Source of the DNA: an uncultured bacterium
GTDB lineage: Bacteria > Verrucomicrobiota > Lentisphaeria > Victivallales > UBA1829
DNA length: 43,578 nucleotides
Assembly (NCBI GenBank): GCA_900548385.1
Contig: URKJ01000043.1
Location: 1 to 43,578, forward strand
Reading direction: 5' to 3'
Below are positions 9,029-18,366 of the stretch, piece by piece; positions within the stretch are counted from its first letter, which is position 1; every line of letters begins with the position of its first letter. The position numbers and the translations under genes are program-made. A model generated the notes under the pieces. It was given only the letters and a program-made list of their open reading frames with translations. It was not told the origin of the DNA and ran no database searches.

Positions 9029-10222
9029 TTACCCGCGTTTCAGAAGAGTCAGAGATTCAAAATGGGCGGTTGACGGGAAGAGGTCGAACAGGCCCGTTTG
9101 TGTGATCCGCCAGCCCTGTTCCCGGAACAGGGCGAGATCGCGGGCAAGCGTGTCCGGCCCGCAGGAGATGTAGATTACATCGCGGATGGTGCTCCCGGTG
9201 AGGGCGTCTATCACATGCCGTTCCAGTCCTGTCCGCGGCGGATCGACCAGTAGAAGCGGACGCTGTTTCGTCCGGAGCGGGAGCTGACCGAGCATGCGAA
9301 CCGCGTCACCTGCAAGAAACTTACAATGCGGCAGACCGTGTTCATGCAGATTGCGGGTCGCCGCACGGACGGAATCGGGATCAATTTCCACTCCGTAGAC
9401 TTTACCGACGCCGGATTCCGCCGCCAGAACGGAAAATACACCGCAGCCGCAGTAAAGTTCAATCAGAACTTCCGGCTTCAGATCTTCCACGATGCGGATG
9501 AATTCCGCTGCGAGACGTGACGCCATCGCAGTATTGATCTGAAAGAACGAGTTGCGGGGAACCGCGAATTCCCCGTAAGGACGGATTGTGTCGGTCAGAA
9601 ATTCCCGCGAGGCTTCTTCTTCAAGCAGCAGAGCTCCGTCATGGGGAGTAAAACGGAATGTGAGGCTGGAACGTCCTTCCGGCAGATTGGAACGGAATGC
9701 CGGATCGCTGAGCTTTGTGTTCATCAGACGCGAGATTTCCGGACGGGCAAGCAGGCATTCCCGGATGTCCAGCACCGTGCGGTTGTCTTCCATCAGATAG
9801 CCGATACGGACTTCGCCGCCCTGTTTGTCGACGGTAAGTTTGATCTTGTTGCGCCATCCGGCGCGCTGCGGGGCGGGAACCGGAGGACGCATGGCGGACG
9901 GATCGGCAAGATTGGAATGAAGCAGAAAACGTTCGAACTGACGCTGTTTCCAGGCAAGTTCCGTTGAGTAATCGACTTGGGAATAGGAGCAGCCCGGACA
10001 CTGTCCCGCATAGCGGCAGACCGGTTTGATACGGTCGGGTGACGGATGAAGAACCGTGCGGATCTCCGCTTCCGCATACGATTTTTTTTCTTTGGTGATT
10101 TCACACAAAAGGGTGTCGCCCGGCACACCTCCGCGAATGAAACAGCGTTTGCCCGAAGGCATGGCGGCGACGGCTTTTCCACGATAGGCAAAAGCATCCG
10201 GTTTGAGAGTCAGTTCCTGCAT
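9029..10222 (-). CDS. TrmA/RlmD-family RNA (uracil-5-)-methyltransferase
   Basis: A 397-residue SAM-dependent enzyme that methylates C5 of a uridine in RNA, most likely 23S rRNA (RlmD/RlmC-like). It has an N-terminal TRAM domain, iron-sulfur cysteines C69, C75, C78 and probably C156, the SAM-binding segment L-I-E-L-Y-C-G-C-G-V-F (253-263), V-D-P-P-R-T-G (326-332) and the catalytic cysteine C354 in I-S-C-G-P. The ATG at 10222 is preferred because AAGGA lies 5 bases before it; the longer frame to 10267 would overlap the preceding gene and lacks a ribosome site. Which uridine is modified cannot be decided from sequence. Confidence 0.9.
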   Translation of the reverse strand: MQELTLKPDAFAYRGKAVAAMPSGKRCFIRGGVPGDTLLCEITKEKKSYAEAEIRTVLHPSPDRIKPVCRYAGQCPGCSYSQVDYSTELAWKQRQFERFLLHSNLADPSAMRPPVPAPQRAGWRNKIKLTVDKQGGEVRIGYLMEDNRTVLDIRECLLARPEISRLMNTKLSDPAFRSNLPEGRSSLTFRFTPHDGALLLEEEASREFLTDTIRPYGEFAVPRNSFFQINTAMASRLAAEFIRIVEDLKPEVLIELYCGCGVFSVLAAESGVGKVYGVEIDPDSVRAATRNLHEHGLPHCKFLAGDAVRMLGQLPLRTKQRPLLLVDPPRTGLERHVIDALTGSTIRDVIYISCGPDTLARDLALFREQGWRITQTGLFDLFPSTAHFESLTLLKRG

Positions 10223-10247
10223 TTTGGTCCTTGAATGATCTTGTATT

Positions 10248-11435
10248 TCAACGGGTTCCGGCATCAACGATCATGGTTTTCCGCCAGCGTTTTCCCACGC
10301 TTTTCAGTGAATAGACTGCGCCGAGCGTATCCATGGCGATCAGTTCGCCCGGTTCGCTTCCCGTGAACAGAAAGCGGACGGTGCCCAGTGTGCCCGGACG
10401 CACGGTTTTCGGTTCGCAGTAAGAGAATGGTTTAAGCGTTTCCGCGTCGATCCGGTAAATGCGTCCTTTGATGATCCGCATAAGAAAGAACAGAGAATCG
10501 CGTTCCTGCCAGACAAATTTCCCGGTGGAATCGTCTGCCGTTTCTTTCTGTTTGCCGTTCACCCGGAAGAAAACGCGGTGCCGTCCGTGAGAATCGGGCG
10601 CGGAAGCGAAAATAAAGGAATTTCCGTCCGGAGTCATGCAGGTCAGTGCACATACCCGGAGCGGTGACGGCAGCGGTTCTTTCCGCAGGGTCTCGCCGCT
10701 GACTGCGTCAAAATAGTAGAAAGCATCATCCGCGGCGGCGATCACTGTTTTGCCGTCCGGAGTAACACTGAGGAACGGATGGGGGCCGGAAAGCAGCTCT
10801 TTGTTTCCGTTCCCGTTCAAATCGTACATCTGTATTTTCCCTGCGGTCCCTGCGGCAAACAGTCTGGTTCCGGCAACAGCGAAAGAATACGGTTTTTTCG
10901 CGGGCAGGAATGCGGTTTCGGTTCCGGTTTTCAGGTTCAGGACAGAGAATCCCGCTTTCTGATTCAGACTTTTCTGTTCCTCCGCCCATGCGACGGCATG
11001 AGTCAGAGTACTGCCGAGACGCAAAGCGGATAATTTCCGTCCGACTTCAAAATATCCGCAGAGACGCTTGCGGGGAACATCAAGCAGAACGATTCGTCCC
11101 CCCTGAGGTCCGTCGGCTTTTCCGGTGGTTTCCAGAAACGCGATCAGGCTGCCGTCGGAAACCGCGGAGGCATCGGATACCCGCAGTTGTCCGGTCCCTT
11201 TCAGAATCCAGCCGGGAACCCATTTATAATCTTTTCCGTGATCTGGATATGCCGCGGAGACGGTCTGTTTTTTACTCTCCGGAAGCGGCTGAATCCGGTC
11301 TTCGGAGCGGATATTGGCTTCCGTTTCAATCGCGGGAGTTCCTTGCCGGTCTTCATACGGGATGCGGACGCGCAGGGACTCTTCCGCCGCGAAGATGGAA
11401 CAGCACCATAAAGTCAACAGCAGGGTCCGGATCAT
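10248..11435 (-). CDS. Secreted beta-propeller-like protein of unknown function
   Basis: A 395-residue protein with a short signal peptide (about residues 1-17, ending F-A-A). The remainder has recurring blades of the kind S-V-T-P-D-G-K-T-V-I-A-A and M-T-P-D-G-N-S-F-I-F, suggesting a WD40/YVTN-like propeller. No catalytic motif is visible. AAAGG lies 7 bases before the ATG. It sits between purT and the rRNA methyltransferase, 27 bases after purT, so it appears co-transcribed with housekeeping genes. No function is assigned. Confidence 0.7.
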   Translation of the reverse strand: MIRTLLLTLWCCSIFAAEESLRVRIPYEDRQGTPAIETEANIRSEDRIQPLPESKKQTVSAAYPDHGKDYKWVPGWILKGTGQLRVSDASAVSDGSLIAFLETTGKADGPQGGRIVLLDVPRKRLCGYFEVGRKLSALRLGSTLTHAVAWAEEQKSLNQKAGFSVLNLKTGTETAFLPAKKPYSFAVAGTRLFAAGTAGKIQMYDLNGNGNKELLSGPHPFLSVTPDGKTVIAAADDAFYYFDAVSGETLRKEPLPSPLRVCALTCMTPDGNSFIFASAPDSHGRHRVFFRVNGKQKETADDSTGKFVWQERDSLFFLMRIIKGRIYRIDAETLKPFSYCEPKTVRPGTLGTVRFLFTGSEPGELIAMDTLGAVYSLKSVGKRWRKTMIVDAGTR

Positions 11436-11462
11436 GAATCAGCCTTTCGTCGTATTGTCCCG

Positions 11463-12644
11463 TCAGAGTTCGATGGTCAATGCGGCTCTCATTTTTTCCA
11501 CTTTTGCGAGAGCTTCCTCCACGGACCCGCCGCGGGCGAGCAGTACGCCGAGGCGCCGGTGCCCGTTCAGTTCGCCTTTGCCGAAAATGCGCATGGAGGT
11601 GTCGTTTTCCGCAAGGACCTGTTCGAGTCCGCCGAATGCAACATGGTCCGATACGCCGTCGGCGGCGATCGCCTTGGAGGCGGAAGGACCGTGAAACGCG
11701 ATGTTCGGGATCGGGAGGCCGAGAATGGCGCGGGCGTGCAGAGCGAATTCGGAAAGGTCCTGTGAGATCATCGTCACCATGCCCGTATCATGCGGACGTG
11801 GGCTGATCTCACTGAAAATGACCTCATCGCCTTTGACGAACATTTCCACGCCGAAGATGCCGCGTCCGCCGATGGCGTCGGTGATTTTCCGGGCGATGTC
11901 TTCCGCTTTTCGGAGGGCGGATTCGCTCATCGCCTGAGGCTGCCAGGATTCCTGATAGTCTCCACCGACCTGATGGTGACCGATCGGTTTCAGAAACGAG
12001 GTCCCGCCGATGTGCCGTACCGTCAGCAGGGTGATTTCATAATCGAAATCCACAAATCCCTCCACGATCACTTTTCCTGCGCCTGCCCGTCCGCCTTCCT
12101 GCGCCGTGCACCAGGACTGGTCAATATCGGCTTCCGTCCGGATGACGCTCTGTCCATGCCCGGAAGAGCTCATGACGGGCTTGACGACGCACGGCATTCC
12201 GATTTCGGCAACGGCTTTGCGGTATTCCTCTTCCGTTGCGGCGAACCGGTATCCGGAAGTCGGCAGTCCGAGTTCTTCCGCTGCGAGACGGCGGATTCCT
12301 TCGCGGTTCATGGTGAGATACGTCGCGCGGGCGTTGGGGATGACATGGTATCCCTCTTTTTCAAGTTTCAGGAGCTCGGATGTGGCGATCGCTTCGATCT
12401 CCGGCACAATATAAGTCGGTTTTTCCTGTTCGATAACGGAGCGGAGCGCATCCGGGTCAAGCATATTGATGACATGACTGCGATGGGCGACCTGCATCGC
12501 CGGAGCATTTGCATAACGGTCCGCGGCGATCACTTCGGCACCGAGCCGCTGGAGTTCGATCGCCACTTCTTTTCCAAGTTCGCCCGATCCGAGCAAAAGA
12601 ACCTTGACAGCGCTTGACGTCAGAGCCGTTCCCAATTTCGCCAT
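11463..12644 (-). CDS. purT: Formate-dependent phosphoribosylglycinamide formyltransferase
   Basis: A 393-residue ATP-grasp enzyme that makes formyl-GAR from GAR, formate and ATP in purine synthesis. The N-terminus L-L-G-S-G-E-L-G-K-E-V-A-I-E follows E. coli PurT closely, and V-M-S-S-S-G-H-G-Q-S and F-S-E-I-S-P-R-P-H-D-T-G-M-V mark the ATP-grasp nucleotide and metal sites. Length equals the family norm. The frame is open much further upstream, but the ATG at 12644 with GAGGAG 9 bases before it fits; an ATG at 12650 is too close to that site. It heads the housekeeping operon from its own promoter. Confidence 0.95.
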   Translation of the reverse strand: MAKLGTALTSSAVKVLLLGSGELGKEVAIELQRLGAEVIAADRYANAPAMQVAHRSHVINMLDPDALRSVIEQEKPTYIVPEIEAIATSELLKLEKEGYHVIPNARATYLTMNREGIRRLAAEELGLPTSGYRFAATEEEYRKAVAEIGMPCVVKPVMSSSGHGQSVIRTEADIDQSWCTAQEGGRAGAGKVIVEGFVDFDYEITLLTVRHIGGTSFLKPIGHHQVGGDYQESWQPQAMSESALRKAEDIARKITDAIGGRGIFGVEMFVKGDEVIFSEISPRPHDTGMVTMISQDLSEFALHARAILGLPIPNIAFHGPSASKAIAADGVSDHVAFGGLEQVLAENDTSMRIFGKGELNGHRRLGVLLARGGSVEEALAKVEKMRAALTIEL

Positions 12645-12686
12645 AATCATAATCTCCTCTGTTCCAGTTGTGAAATCATGGGAATG

Positions 12687-12715
12687 AATATACGGTATCG
12701 GGACCGTTTTTTCAA
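12687..12715 (-). promoter_or_regulatory. Promoter for purT operon
   Basis: On the minus strand TTGAAA (12710-12715), 17 bases, TATATT (12687-12692). The spacer contains ACGGT-N6-ACCGT, a short inverted repeat. The predicted start of transcription is about 35 bases before the purT ATG. Confidence 0.65.
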
Positions 12716-12835
12716 GCTGTGGAAGAAAAAAGCCGTGAAAAATCTTGCTTCCGGCGGCAGTTTCCCGTTTCTCCGCCGGGCGGAAATTCCCCACGCTTAA
12801 TATGCGCTCTTGAATATTGCAGAAATTCCGGGTTT

Positions 12836-13561
12836 TTAACGGAAGCAGTCCGCCAGTCCGAGTTTCTGTTTTTTGGCGTCGTTGACGATCATTTCCGCAA
12901 CGGCGCGTGCGCCTTTTTCGCGGAAATGCGTATTGTCTTTGCTGCCTTTCGGATAACCGGGGAATTCGCCGGGTGCGACATGCGTGAAAAATCGGGTGGA
13001 ACCTTTGTCTCCGGCTTTCCGGATCCATTCGGTGGTCATGGCGTTGGCGTCGATCAGCGGGGTGTTGGTCTCTTTTGCAACCTGCCGGGCGACTTCCGGG
13101 TACTTGCCGAGCGATTGCGCGAGCTCCCCGTTTTTACGGAACAGGCGTCGTGCGACGGAGGTCAGAATCACCGGTTCGGCATGTTTCGCCCGGACCTCTT
13201 CCACAAAACGTTTCAGATTTTCCCGGTAGGCGGTTTCCGCTTCGGCATAGATGGCGGGACGGTTTTCCTTCTGGTCGTTGTGCCCGAACTGAATCATGAC
13301 GAAATCGCCCGGTTTCAGATCGCGGAGAATGTGTTCCCAGCGTTTTTCGTCGCGGAAACTCTTAGTGCTCCGTCCGCATGTCGCCCGGTTCTGCACCTTG
13401 ATTCCGGGTTTGGTGAATTCCTGCAGAACCTGTCCCCATCCGGTCATCGGCGCCTGTTTTGCGGAGTAGGTTGCGGCGGTGGAATCGCCTGCGATAAAGA
13501 TGGTCTGGGCGGAGCAGACGGCGGCGAGTCCGAACGAAAGAAATACAGCGGTCAGTTTCAT
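12836..13561 (-). CDS. Rhamnogalacturonan acetylesterase-like SGNH hydrolase (CE12)
   Basis: A 241-residue exported esterase. The signal peptide spans about residues 1-19. I-A-G-D-S-T gives nucleophile Ser27, G-H-N-D (93-96) is the oxyanion block, and D-N-T-H-F (209-213) supplies Asp209 and His212. This set matches family CE12, which removes acetyl groups from rhamnogalacturonan I and other pectic or xylan chains. AAAGGA lies 7 bases before the ATG. The gene has its own good promoter and is followed by a 190-bp gap before purT, so it is likely monocistronic. It supports a pectin-degrading lifestyle. Confidence 0.93.
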   Translation of the reverse strand: MKLTAVFLSFGLAAVCSAQTIFIAGDSTAATYSAKQAPMTGWGQVLQEFTKPGIKVQNRATCGRSTKSFRDEKRWEHILRDLKPGDFVMIQFGHNDQKENRPAIYAEAETAYRENLKRFVEEVRAKHAEPVILTSVARRLFRKNGELAQSLGKYPEVARQVAKETNTPLIDANAMTTEWIRKAGDKGSTRFFTHVAPGEFPGYPKGSKDNTHFREKGARAVAEMIVNDAKKQKLGLADCFR

Positions 13562-13590
13562 AGATTATTCCTTTGGATGATTGTTACCGT

Positions 13591-13619
13591 ACTATAACGG
13601 TTCCGGAGCTGGAAGTCAA
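13591..13619 (-). promoter_or_regulatory. Promoter and possible operator for the acetylesterase gene
   Basis: Minus-strand TTGACT (13614-13619), 17 bases, TATAGT (13591-13596). The -10 box sits inside an inverted repeat ACCGT-N6-ACGGT (13586-13601), so a repressor bound there would block RNA polymerase. Confidence 0.65.
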
Positions 13620-13631
13620 GAGCGGAAAATA

Positions 13632-16322
13632 TTATTCCACTTCCGGAGCAAACAGCAGTTCTTCCGGCGTTGCGGCAAGGGCGGCATTGTAAATGCTGTA
13701 TTTGAAATTCGCCCGCTGCTCCACGTCGACCCGGAATGTTCCGCCCTGTTTCAGCTCGAACGGACGGTTCGGGCTTTGTGCCGGATGAAGCCCTTTCCAG
13801 GATTTGCCTGGCCTGGACATTCCCGGAGAGAAAAAGACCGCTTTCGTCATCGGGCTCCCGTTGAACGAGGCGTTGACGGCATAGGTACTGCCGGAGGTGA
13901 ACGCGAACAGATAGTAACGTCCGGTTTTGGGAACCTTGAATTCGATCGTCTGTTTGCCGTCGGTCTGTTTTGAGATTGACGAGGCGTAAATGACGTTCTG
14001 ACGGGCCTGTTTTGCCAATGCGGCGTCACGGGAATTGTCCATCGTGAAAGATACCGGACGCGACAGTCCGTTTTCCGCCCGGATCAGGAACACCGCTTTG
14101 TGTTCTTTGGCAAGTTTCAGTTTTGACGGATCGACAGTAACAGTCAGAACAACCGATGTTCCGGGGTTCAGAAAGCCGTTTGACGGATTGACGGACAGGT
14201 AATCCGTGGCATCGTTCTTCATGACCCGGAAACGTCCTTTCCAGTTCTGGTCCGCGGTGACCGTGACCGTGTCCTTCAGTTTTTGTCCGTTGAATTGCAG
14301 AGCGCTTTTATCCGTGTGGAATCCGAGCGGACGGTACGGCAGTTCCGCCGGAGCTCCGAGGTCGGAACCTTTCGTCTGAAAATTGGGGATTTCTTCCGAG
14401 GCTCCGGTTCCGGCGGTTCCCGCTTTCAGGGAAAAGTTTCCGCGTTCCGGCGCTGTAAAACGGGCTTCCGTCAGAATTGACGGTTTACCGTGTCTGGCGT
14501 TTTTGTAAAAGGCTTCCTGCGGAAGAGCTCTTCCGTAAAGCATGTTATTGGAGAAATAAAGCGGGTCCCGGAATACGGAATCGTAGAACAGTGTTCTGCC
14601 GGGAAGAGAAAGGACGTTGTTGATGAACACCGCTTTCGTTCCCTCCTTTCCGGACGCATTGAAGTGGCTGGTTCCGACAAATCTTCCGGCGGCGGTGTTG
14701 TTGAAGTAAAAGATTCTGCCGACTCCGCAGCGGCGGTCGCCGAGATTGTTTTTCAGCGCCGCGTTGGAACGGTCGAAAATATCGCCGGGATTGACGAAAA
14801 GATTCTCGAAAATGTAGGACGGCCCTTTCATGCATGCCGCTGTGCTCACTCCGCAGAAGGTGTATTCGATTTTGTTCTGGAACATGCGGGCGTTCATCTG
14901 GCCCCCGTCCAGTTCGATGCCGTCATCGTTGCCGAGAACGAAATAGTTGCCTTTGATCTCTCCGTCACGGAAGAAACCGCCCCATTCGTGTCCGTTTCCG
15001 CCGCCTTCGACGGCGTCGTTCCAGCGGGTCAGGTCGTTTCCGATGAAATCGTTATAGCGCATGGCCAGAGCCGCCGCATGTTCCACGAATACGGCGTTCG
15101 GTCCGGCAGGGTGCGAATAAAACCACGGATTGGTCCGGGCTTTCGGGTCATGGATGTAATTGCGTTCCACAAGAACGTCGGAGGCATTACGGACCCGGAT
15201 GCCGGAATGATAGTTCAGCGGACGGTTTTTTTCATTGAAATATTTGCCGTCGAGTTCGGGACGGTGGGTCCCGGTCAGGGAATAGTCCGCAATATCGCAG
15301 TTTATGATCTGGAGATGATTGCCGCCCGCGACATGGAGCGCGTGCATATTGTCGTTTCCGCGGATCGTGAGTCCGTCAAGGATCACATATTTTGCCTGAT
15401 CCAGCAGAATTACTTCCTGTTTTCCGGGGATGCCGCGCAGGACGAATCCCGGAGCGGCTGTGTAACGGATGTATCCCGCCGGGGAGCCCTCGTCCTGAAT
15501 GACCAGATGACCTTTGAAGTTGTTTTCGTTCAGAACAACCGTTCTGGCAACGGGAACGTCTGGTGTTTTTGTGCGGAACGGAACGATTACGGTTTCGTTT
15601 TTTCCGGCATCGGAAATTTCCAGTTTCAATTCGTATTCCGTGTTCTCCCGCAGTTTGACAATGCTTCCGCGGGCGGCTTTTTCCGGTGGAATGAAGACCG
15701 GGTCCAGCGCGGGCAGCCATCCGGCGGTTCCCTTCTTCCGGTAAGAAACCTTGCAGCGGAACTGATCCTCCGCGTTCGCATTCAGGCGGTTCAGGTAGAA
15801 GCTGCATACTTCATAGCCGGGAACGATTTCAAGCCGTGCAGCCGGGGCCGGCGGCGGAGCGGGCTTCTTCTCTTCCAGTTTCAGATTTCGGAAAAAGGCT
15901 TTTCCGCCTGCGAATTCCGGCTGGAGAATCGTGCGGAGAAGAAGCTGAACCTCGTCGGCGTCCTTTGTCGAAAACGGGACGGCAAGATTGCGTTTGAATG
16001 TTTCGTTTCTCCGCGACGAGAAACGCGCGATCTCCTTTTTGTTACGGAACAGTTTGACGGAAAGATACGCGATATTCGGCTGATCGCCGGAAACGTCGGC
16101 GGAAAAAACATAGTCTTTGTTTTTCGGCAGCTGAACGGAACGCTGCCAGGAGCCATGCATGGGATGGGAACCGGCGACGCGGATGCAGACCGTTTCATTT
16201 TCCACGTTTACGGCGGTTTGTTTCGGAGCGTTGTTGTGCCATTTGCCGCTTAGAAGAGAATCCGCCGCACAGAAAACGGATGCCGTCAGAGCCGCACATA
16301 TCAGCCATTGTTTTGTATTCAT
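13632..16322 (-). CDS. Large secreted right-handed beta-helix protein
   Basis: An 896-residue exported protein with a signal peptide of about 19 residues. An N-terminal sugar-binding-like sandwich is followed by a proline/alanine linker (P-A-P-P-P-A-P-A-A) and a fibronectin-III-like segment (about 160-255). Residues 265-620 form a right-handed beta helix with rungs such as L-D-G-L-T-I-R-G-N and L-V-E-R-N-Y-I-H-D. A BACON/Ig-like segment near 670-740 ends with L-S-V-N-P-S-N-G-F, and a C-terminal beta domain closes the protein. A polysaccharide lyase or glycosidase is likely, but no active site is evident. AGGAG lies 7 bases before the ATG. It is 19 bases after the LVIVD gene, at the end of the long operon. 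Confidence 0.75.
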   Translation of the reverse strand: MNTKQWLICAALTASVFCAADSLLSGKWHNNAPKQTAVNVENETVCIRVAGSHPMHGSWQRSVQLPKNKDYVFSADVSGDQPNIAYLSVKLFRNKKEIARFSSRRNETFKRNLAVPFSTKDADEVQLLLRTILQPEFAGGKAFFRNLKLEEKKPAPPPAPAARLEIVPGYEVCSFYLNRLNANAEDQFRCKVSYRKKGTAGWLPALDPVFIPPEKAARGSIVKLRENTEYELKLEISDAGKNETVIVPFRTKTPDVPVARTVVLNENNFKGHLVIQDEGSPAGYIRYTAAPGFVLRGIPGKQEVILLDQAKYVILDGLTIRGNDNMHALHVAGGNHLQIINCDIADYSLTGTHRPELDGKYFNEKNRPLNYHSGIRVRNASDVLVERNYIHDPKARTNPWFYSHPAGPNAVFVEHAAALAMRYNDFIGNDLTRWNDAVEGGGNGHEWGGFFRDGEIKGNYFVLGNDDGIELDGGQMNARMFQNKIEYTFCGVSTAACMKGPSYIFENLFVNPGDIFDRSNAALKNNLGDRRCGVGRIFYFNNTAAGRFVGTSHFNASGKEGTKAVFINNVLSLPGRTLFYDSVFRDPLYFSNNMLYGRALPQEAFYKNARHGKPSILTEARFTAPERGNFSLKAGTAGTGASEEIPNFQTKGSDLGAPAELPYRPLGFHTDKSALQFNGQKLKDTVTVTADQNWKGRFRVMKNDATDYLSVNPSNGFLNPGTSVVLTVTVDPSKLKLAKEHKAVFLIRAENGLSRPVSFTMDNSRDAALAKQARQNVIYASSISKQTDGKQTIEFKVPKTGRYYLFAFTSGSTYAVNASFNGSPMTKAVFFSPGMSRPGKSWKGLHPAQSPNRPFELKQGGTFRVDVEQRANFKYSIYNAALAATPEELLFAPEVE

Positions 16323-16341
16323 TCCTGATCTCCTGTTTATC

Positions 16342-18366
16342 TTATTTTGTTTCTGTTTCCATTAAAATGCCGAGATTCCACGCCGGTATCAGCAGCCGTC
16401 CGTCATAAAAAACGGCTCGGTCCGTGATTCCCTGTGAAACGTCATAACAGCGTCCCGGGATTGCCGCTGCCCTGCGGGGATCGGTGAAGTCGAACACGCC
16501 GACTTCACCCGTGGCACGATTGGAGAGCGCCATGATGTTGTTTCCGCCGTCGCTCGGAATTCCCTGCCGGGGGCCTCCCGCCGCAGTATGACGTTCCGTT
16601 TTTCCGGGATTTGCCGGATCAAGAAGCAGATAACTGCCGTTGCGGTCCCAGAGAACGAAACGGTTTCCGTTCCGGGCGACGCCGGACAGATGACTGGTGC
16701 GGACTGCCGGGAGTGACTGAACAGGGAATTTGTTTTTCCGTTTCAAATCATACCAGCGGATTCCGCCGGAATGCCAGTTGACGGGAAGAAGTCCGTCGAT
16801 TTCCCCGTCCGGCATCATATCGCCGTAAAGGAGCCGTCCCGAATCCCGTTCGATCAGCCGCATGCCGGCGGGATTGCTGACGTCGAGAAAATACAGATGC
16901 GACGTTCCGCCGCTGCACAGTGCAACCGTTCCCTGACGGAACAGGCGGATCAGCTGTGCCGTATTCGGCCATGGAATTTGCACTCTGCCGATCTCCTGCA
17001 GGTTCCCATCTTTCTGAATGCGGCTGGCGCGGATGAAATCACCCTCGGCGGTGAACAGCAGATCGCGGTGAACCGCCGCATCGTATACCGTCCGGTCCCG
17101 CCATTCCCGCAGCGGCTTCAGCGAATTGCCGTCGATCCGGAACAGACGGAGCCCGCCTGCGGAGCAGCTGGCGTACAGTTGATTCCCGTTCAGGGTAAGA
17201 CGGCGTACCGGCGCATCGACGGCAAACCGTTTGAGTCCGGGGATTTCCCTGTAAGGCAGTGGCGGAGGAACCGTGATTTTTTCTGCCGAAACGCCTTTGG
17301 AACCTTTGGATGCGGCGGGGAATGCGAAAAGACCGCTCCGCGGTCCGGCAAGATACACGGCGCCGTTTCCGACTGCAAGGTCCATCACGCAGTCTGGTTC
17401 CTCCACCTGAATTTTCCGGGCATAGCTTTTCCGTTTTACCGCCGGAAGCTGAGCGCGTCCGGTACATTTCGGATTCCGGGGATCGCTGACGTCCACGACA
17501 AACGCTCCGTTGTAAGTGTCGCCCGCGTATGCGGTACCGTCCTCGACCCGTACCGTCCAGAAATCGTCGCCGAGTTCGTAATACGCCGGGAATTTGATCC
17601 CGCCGGTCCGCACGGGATGTTCCGGATCGGAAATGTCGAAAATCTCCAGTCCATGCCCTTTTCCGTAACGTTCCTCCGGATTGCGTTTGCGGGAATGATG
17701 CCCGGTTGACGCATAGCAGTAATTTCCCTGTACATGAACGCCGTCGCCGTAGCCATCCAGATCGGAGCGGGAAATTTCGACTGGTTTCCGGGGATTGCGG
17801 ATGTCGGCGATACGGAGCTGCTTCCCGCCCCAGTCGCCCATGGCGAGAAGCCCGTTCCCGAAGTTGAACAGCGATTGGATTTCGCCGCAGTTGCGGAGCA
17901 GGGAAAGATGCCGCGGATTTTTCGGATCGGAAACGTCGATCAGTTCCACTCCGTAAACCCGCAGGGAGACAAACAGCACATCGCCCGCCACGGCGATTCC
18001 CGTGGCCAGTTCGACCGGATCAATTCTTGTGACCGGGACCGGTCGTGCCGGATCGCTGCGGTCGAAAACGAAAACCCCGAAATGCCGCGCACTGACAAAC
18101 AGAAAACGTTCGGAGACCGCGATCTGCCGCGCTCCGGCAAGCGGAGTCCGTGCCGTTTCTTCCGGACCCAGCGGATTTTTCCCGATCCGGTAAGTGACGA
18201 GACTGCGGTCGCCCGCCGCATACAGCCATTTTCCCGCAACAGCCACGGCTTTACAGCGTTTGAGTCCGGCGATCCGTGTCACCGGAAGCGGTTTCCCGTA
18301 ATCCGTCCCGTCTGCGACGAAGGACAGGGCAATGGCAAAGACTGCGGACAACAGGGCTGTTCTCAT
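16342..18366 (-). CDS. Secreted LVIVD-repeat beta-propeller protein
   Basis: A 674-residue protein with a signal peptide of about 23 residues. It carries many repeats of the LVIVD kind (for example V-E-L-I-D-V-S-D-P-K-N-P and L-E-I-F-D-I-S-D-P-E-H-P), which fold as a surface-exposed beta propeller. No enzymatic motif was seen; the role could be binding or scaffolding. The open frame runs upstream to 18528, but the ATG at 18366 is chosen: AAAGGA lies 7 bases before it, it begins the signal peptide, and it overlaps the stop of the preceding giant gene by 4 bases (ATGA). Confidence 0.82.
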   Translation of the reverse strand: MRTALLSAVFAIALSFVADGTDYGKPLPVTRIAGLKRCKAVAVAGKWLYAAGDRSLVTYRIGKNPLGPEETARTPLAGARQIAVSERFLFVSARHFGVFVFDRSDPARPVPVTRIDPVELATGIAVAGDVLFVSLRVYGVELIDVSDPKNPRHLSLLRNCGEIQSLFNFGNGLLAMGDWGGKQLRIADIRNPRKPVEISRSDLDGYGDGVHVQGNYCYASTGHHSRKRNPEERYGKGHGLEIFDISDPEHPVRTGGIKFPAYYELGDDFWTVRVEDGTAYAGDTYNGAFVVDVSDPRNPKCTGRAQLPAVKRKSYARKIQVEEPDCVMDLAVGNGAVYLAGPRSGLFAFPAASKGSKGVSAEKITVPPPLPYREIPGLKRFAVDAPVRRLTLNGNQLYASCSAGGLRLFRIDGNSLKPLREWRDRTVYDAAVHRDLLFTAEGDFIRASRIQKDGNLQEIGRVQIPWPNTAQLIRLFRQGTVALCSGGTSHLYFLDVSNPAGMRLIERDSGRLLYGDMMPDGEIDGLLPVNWHSGGIRWYDLKRKNKFPVQSLPAVRTSHLSGVARNGNRFVLWDRNGSYLLLDPANPGKTERHTAAGGPRQGIPSDGGNNIMALSNRATGEVGVFDFTDPRRAAAIPGRCYDVSQGITDRAVFYDGRLLIPAWNLGILMETETK

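Noticed and set aside
12645..13028. N-terminal extension of the purT frame
   Set aside because: The extra sequence is basic and arginine-rich, covers the purT promoter and overlaps the acetylesterase gene; the ATG at 12644 fits the family exactly.
14490..16253. Plus-strand open frame of 587 codons
   Set aside because: It lies entirely antisense to the secreted beta-helix gene and shows no domain, signal peptide or ribosome site.
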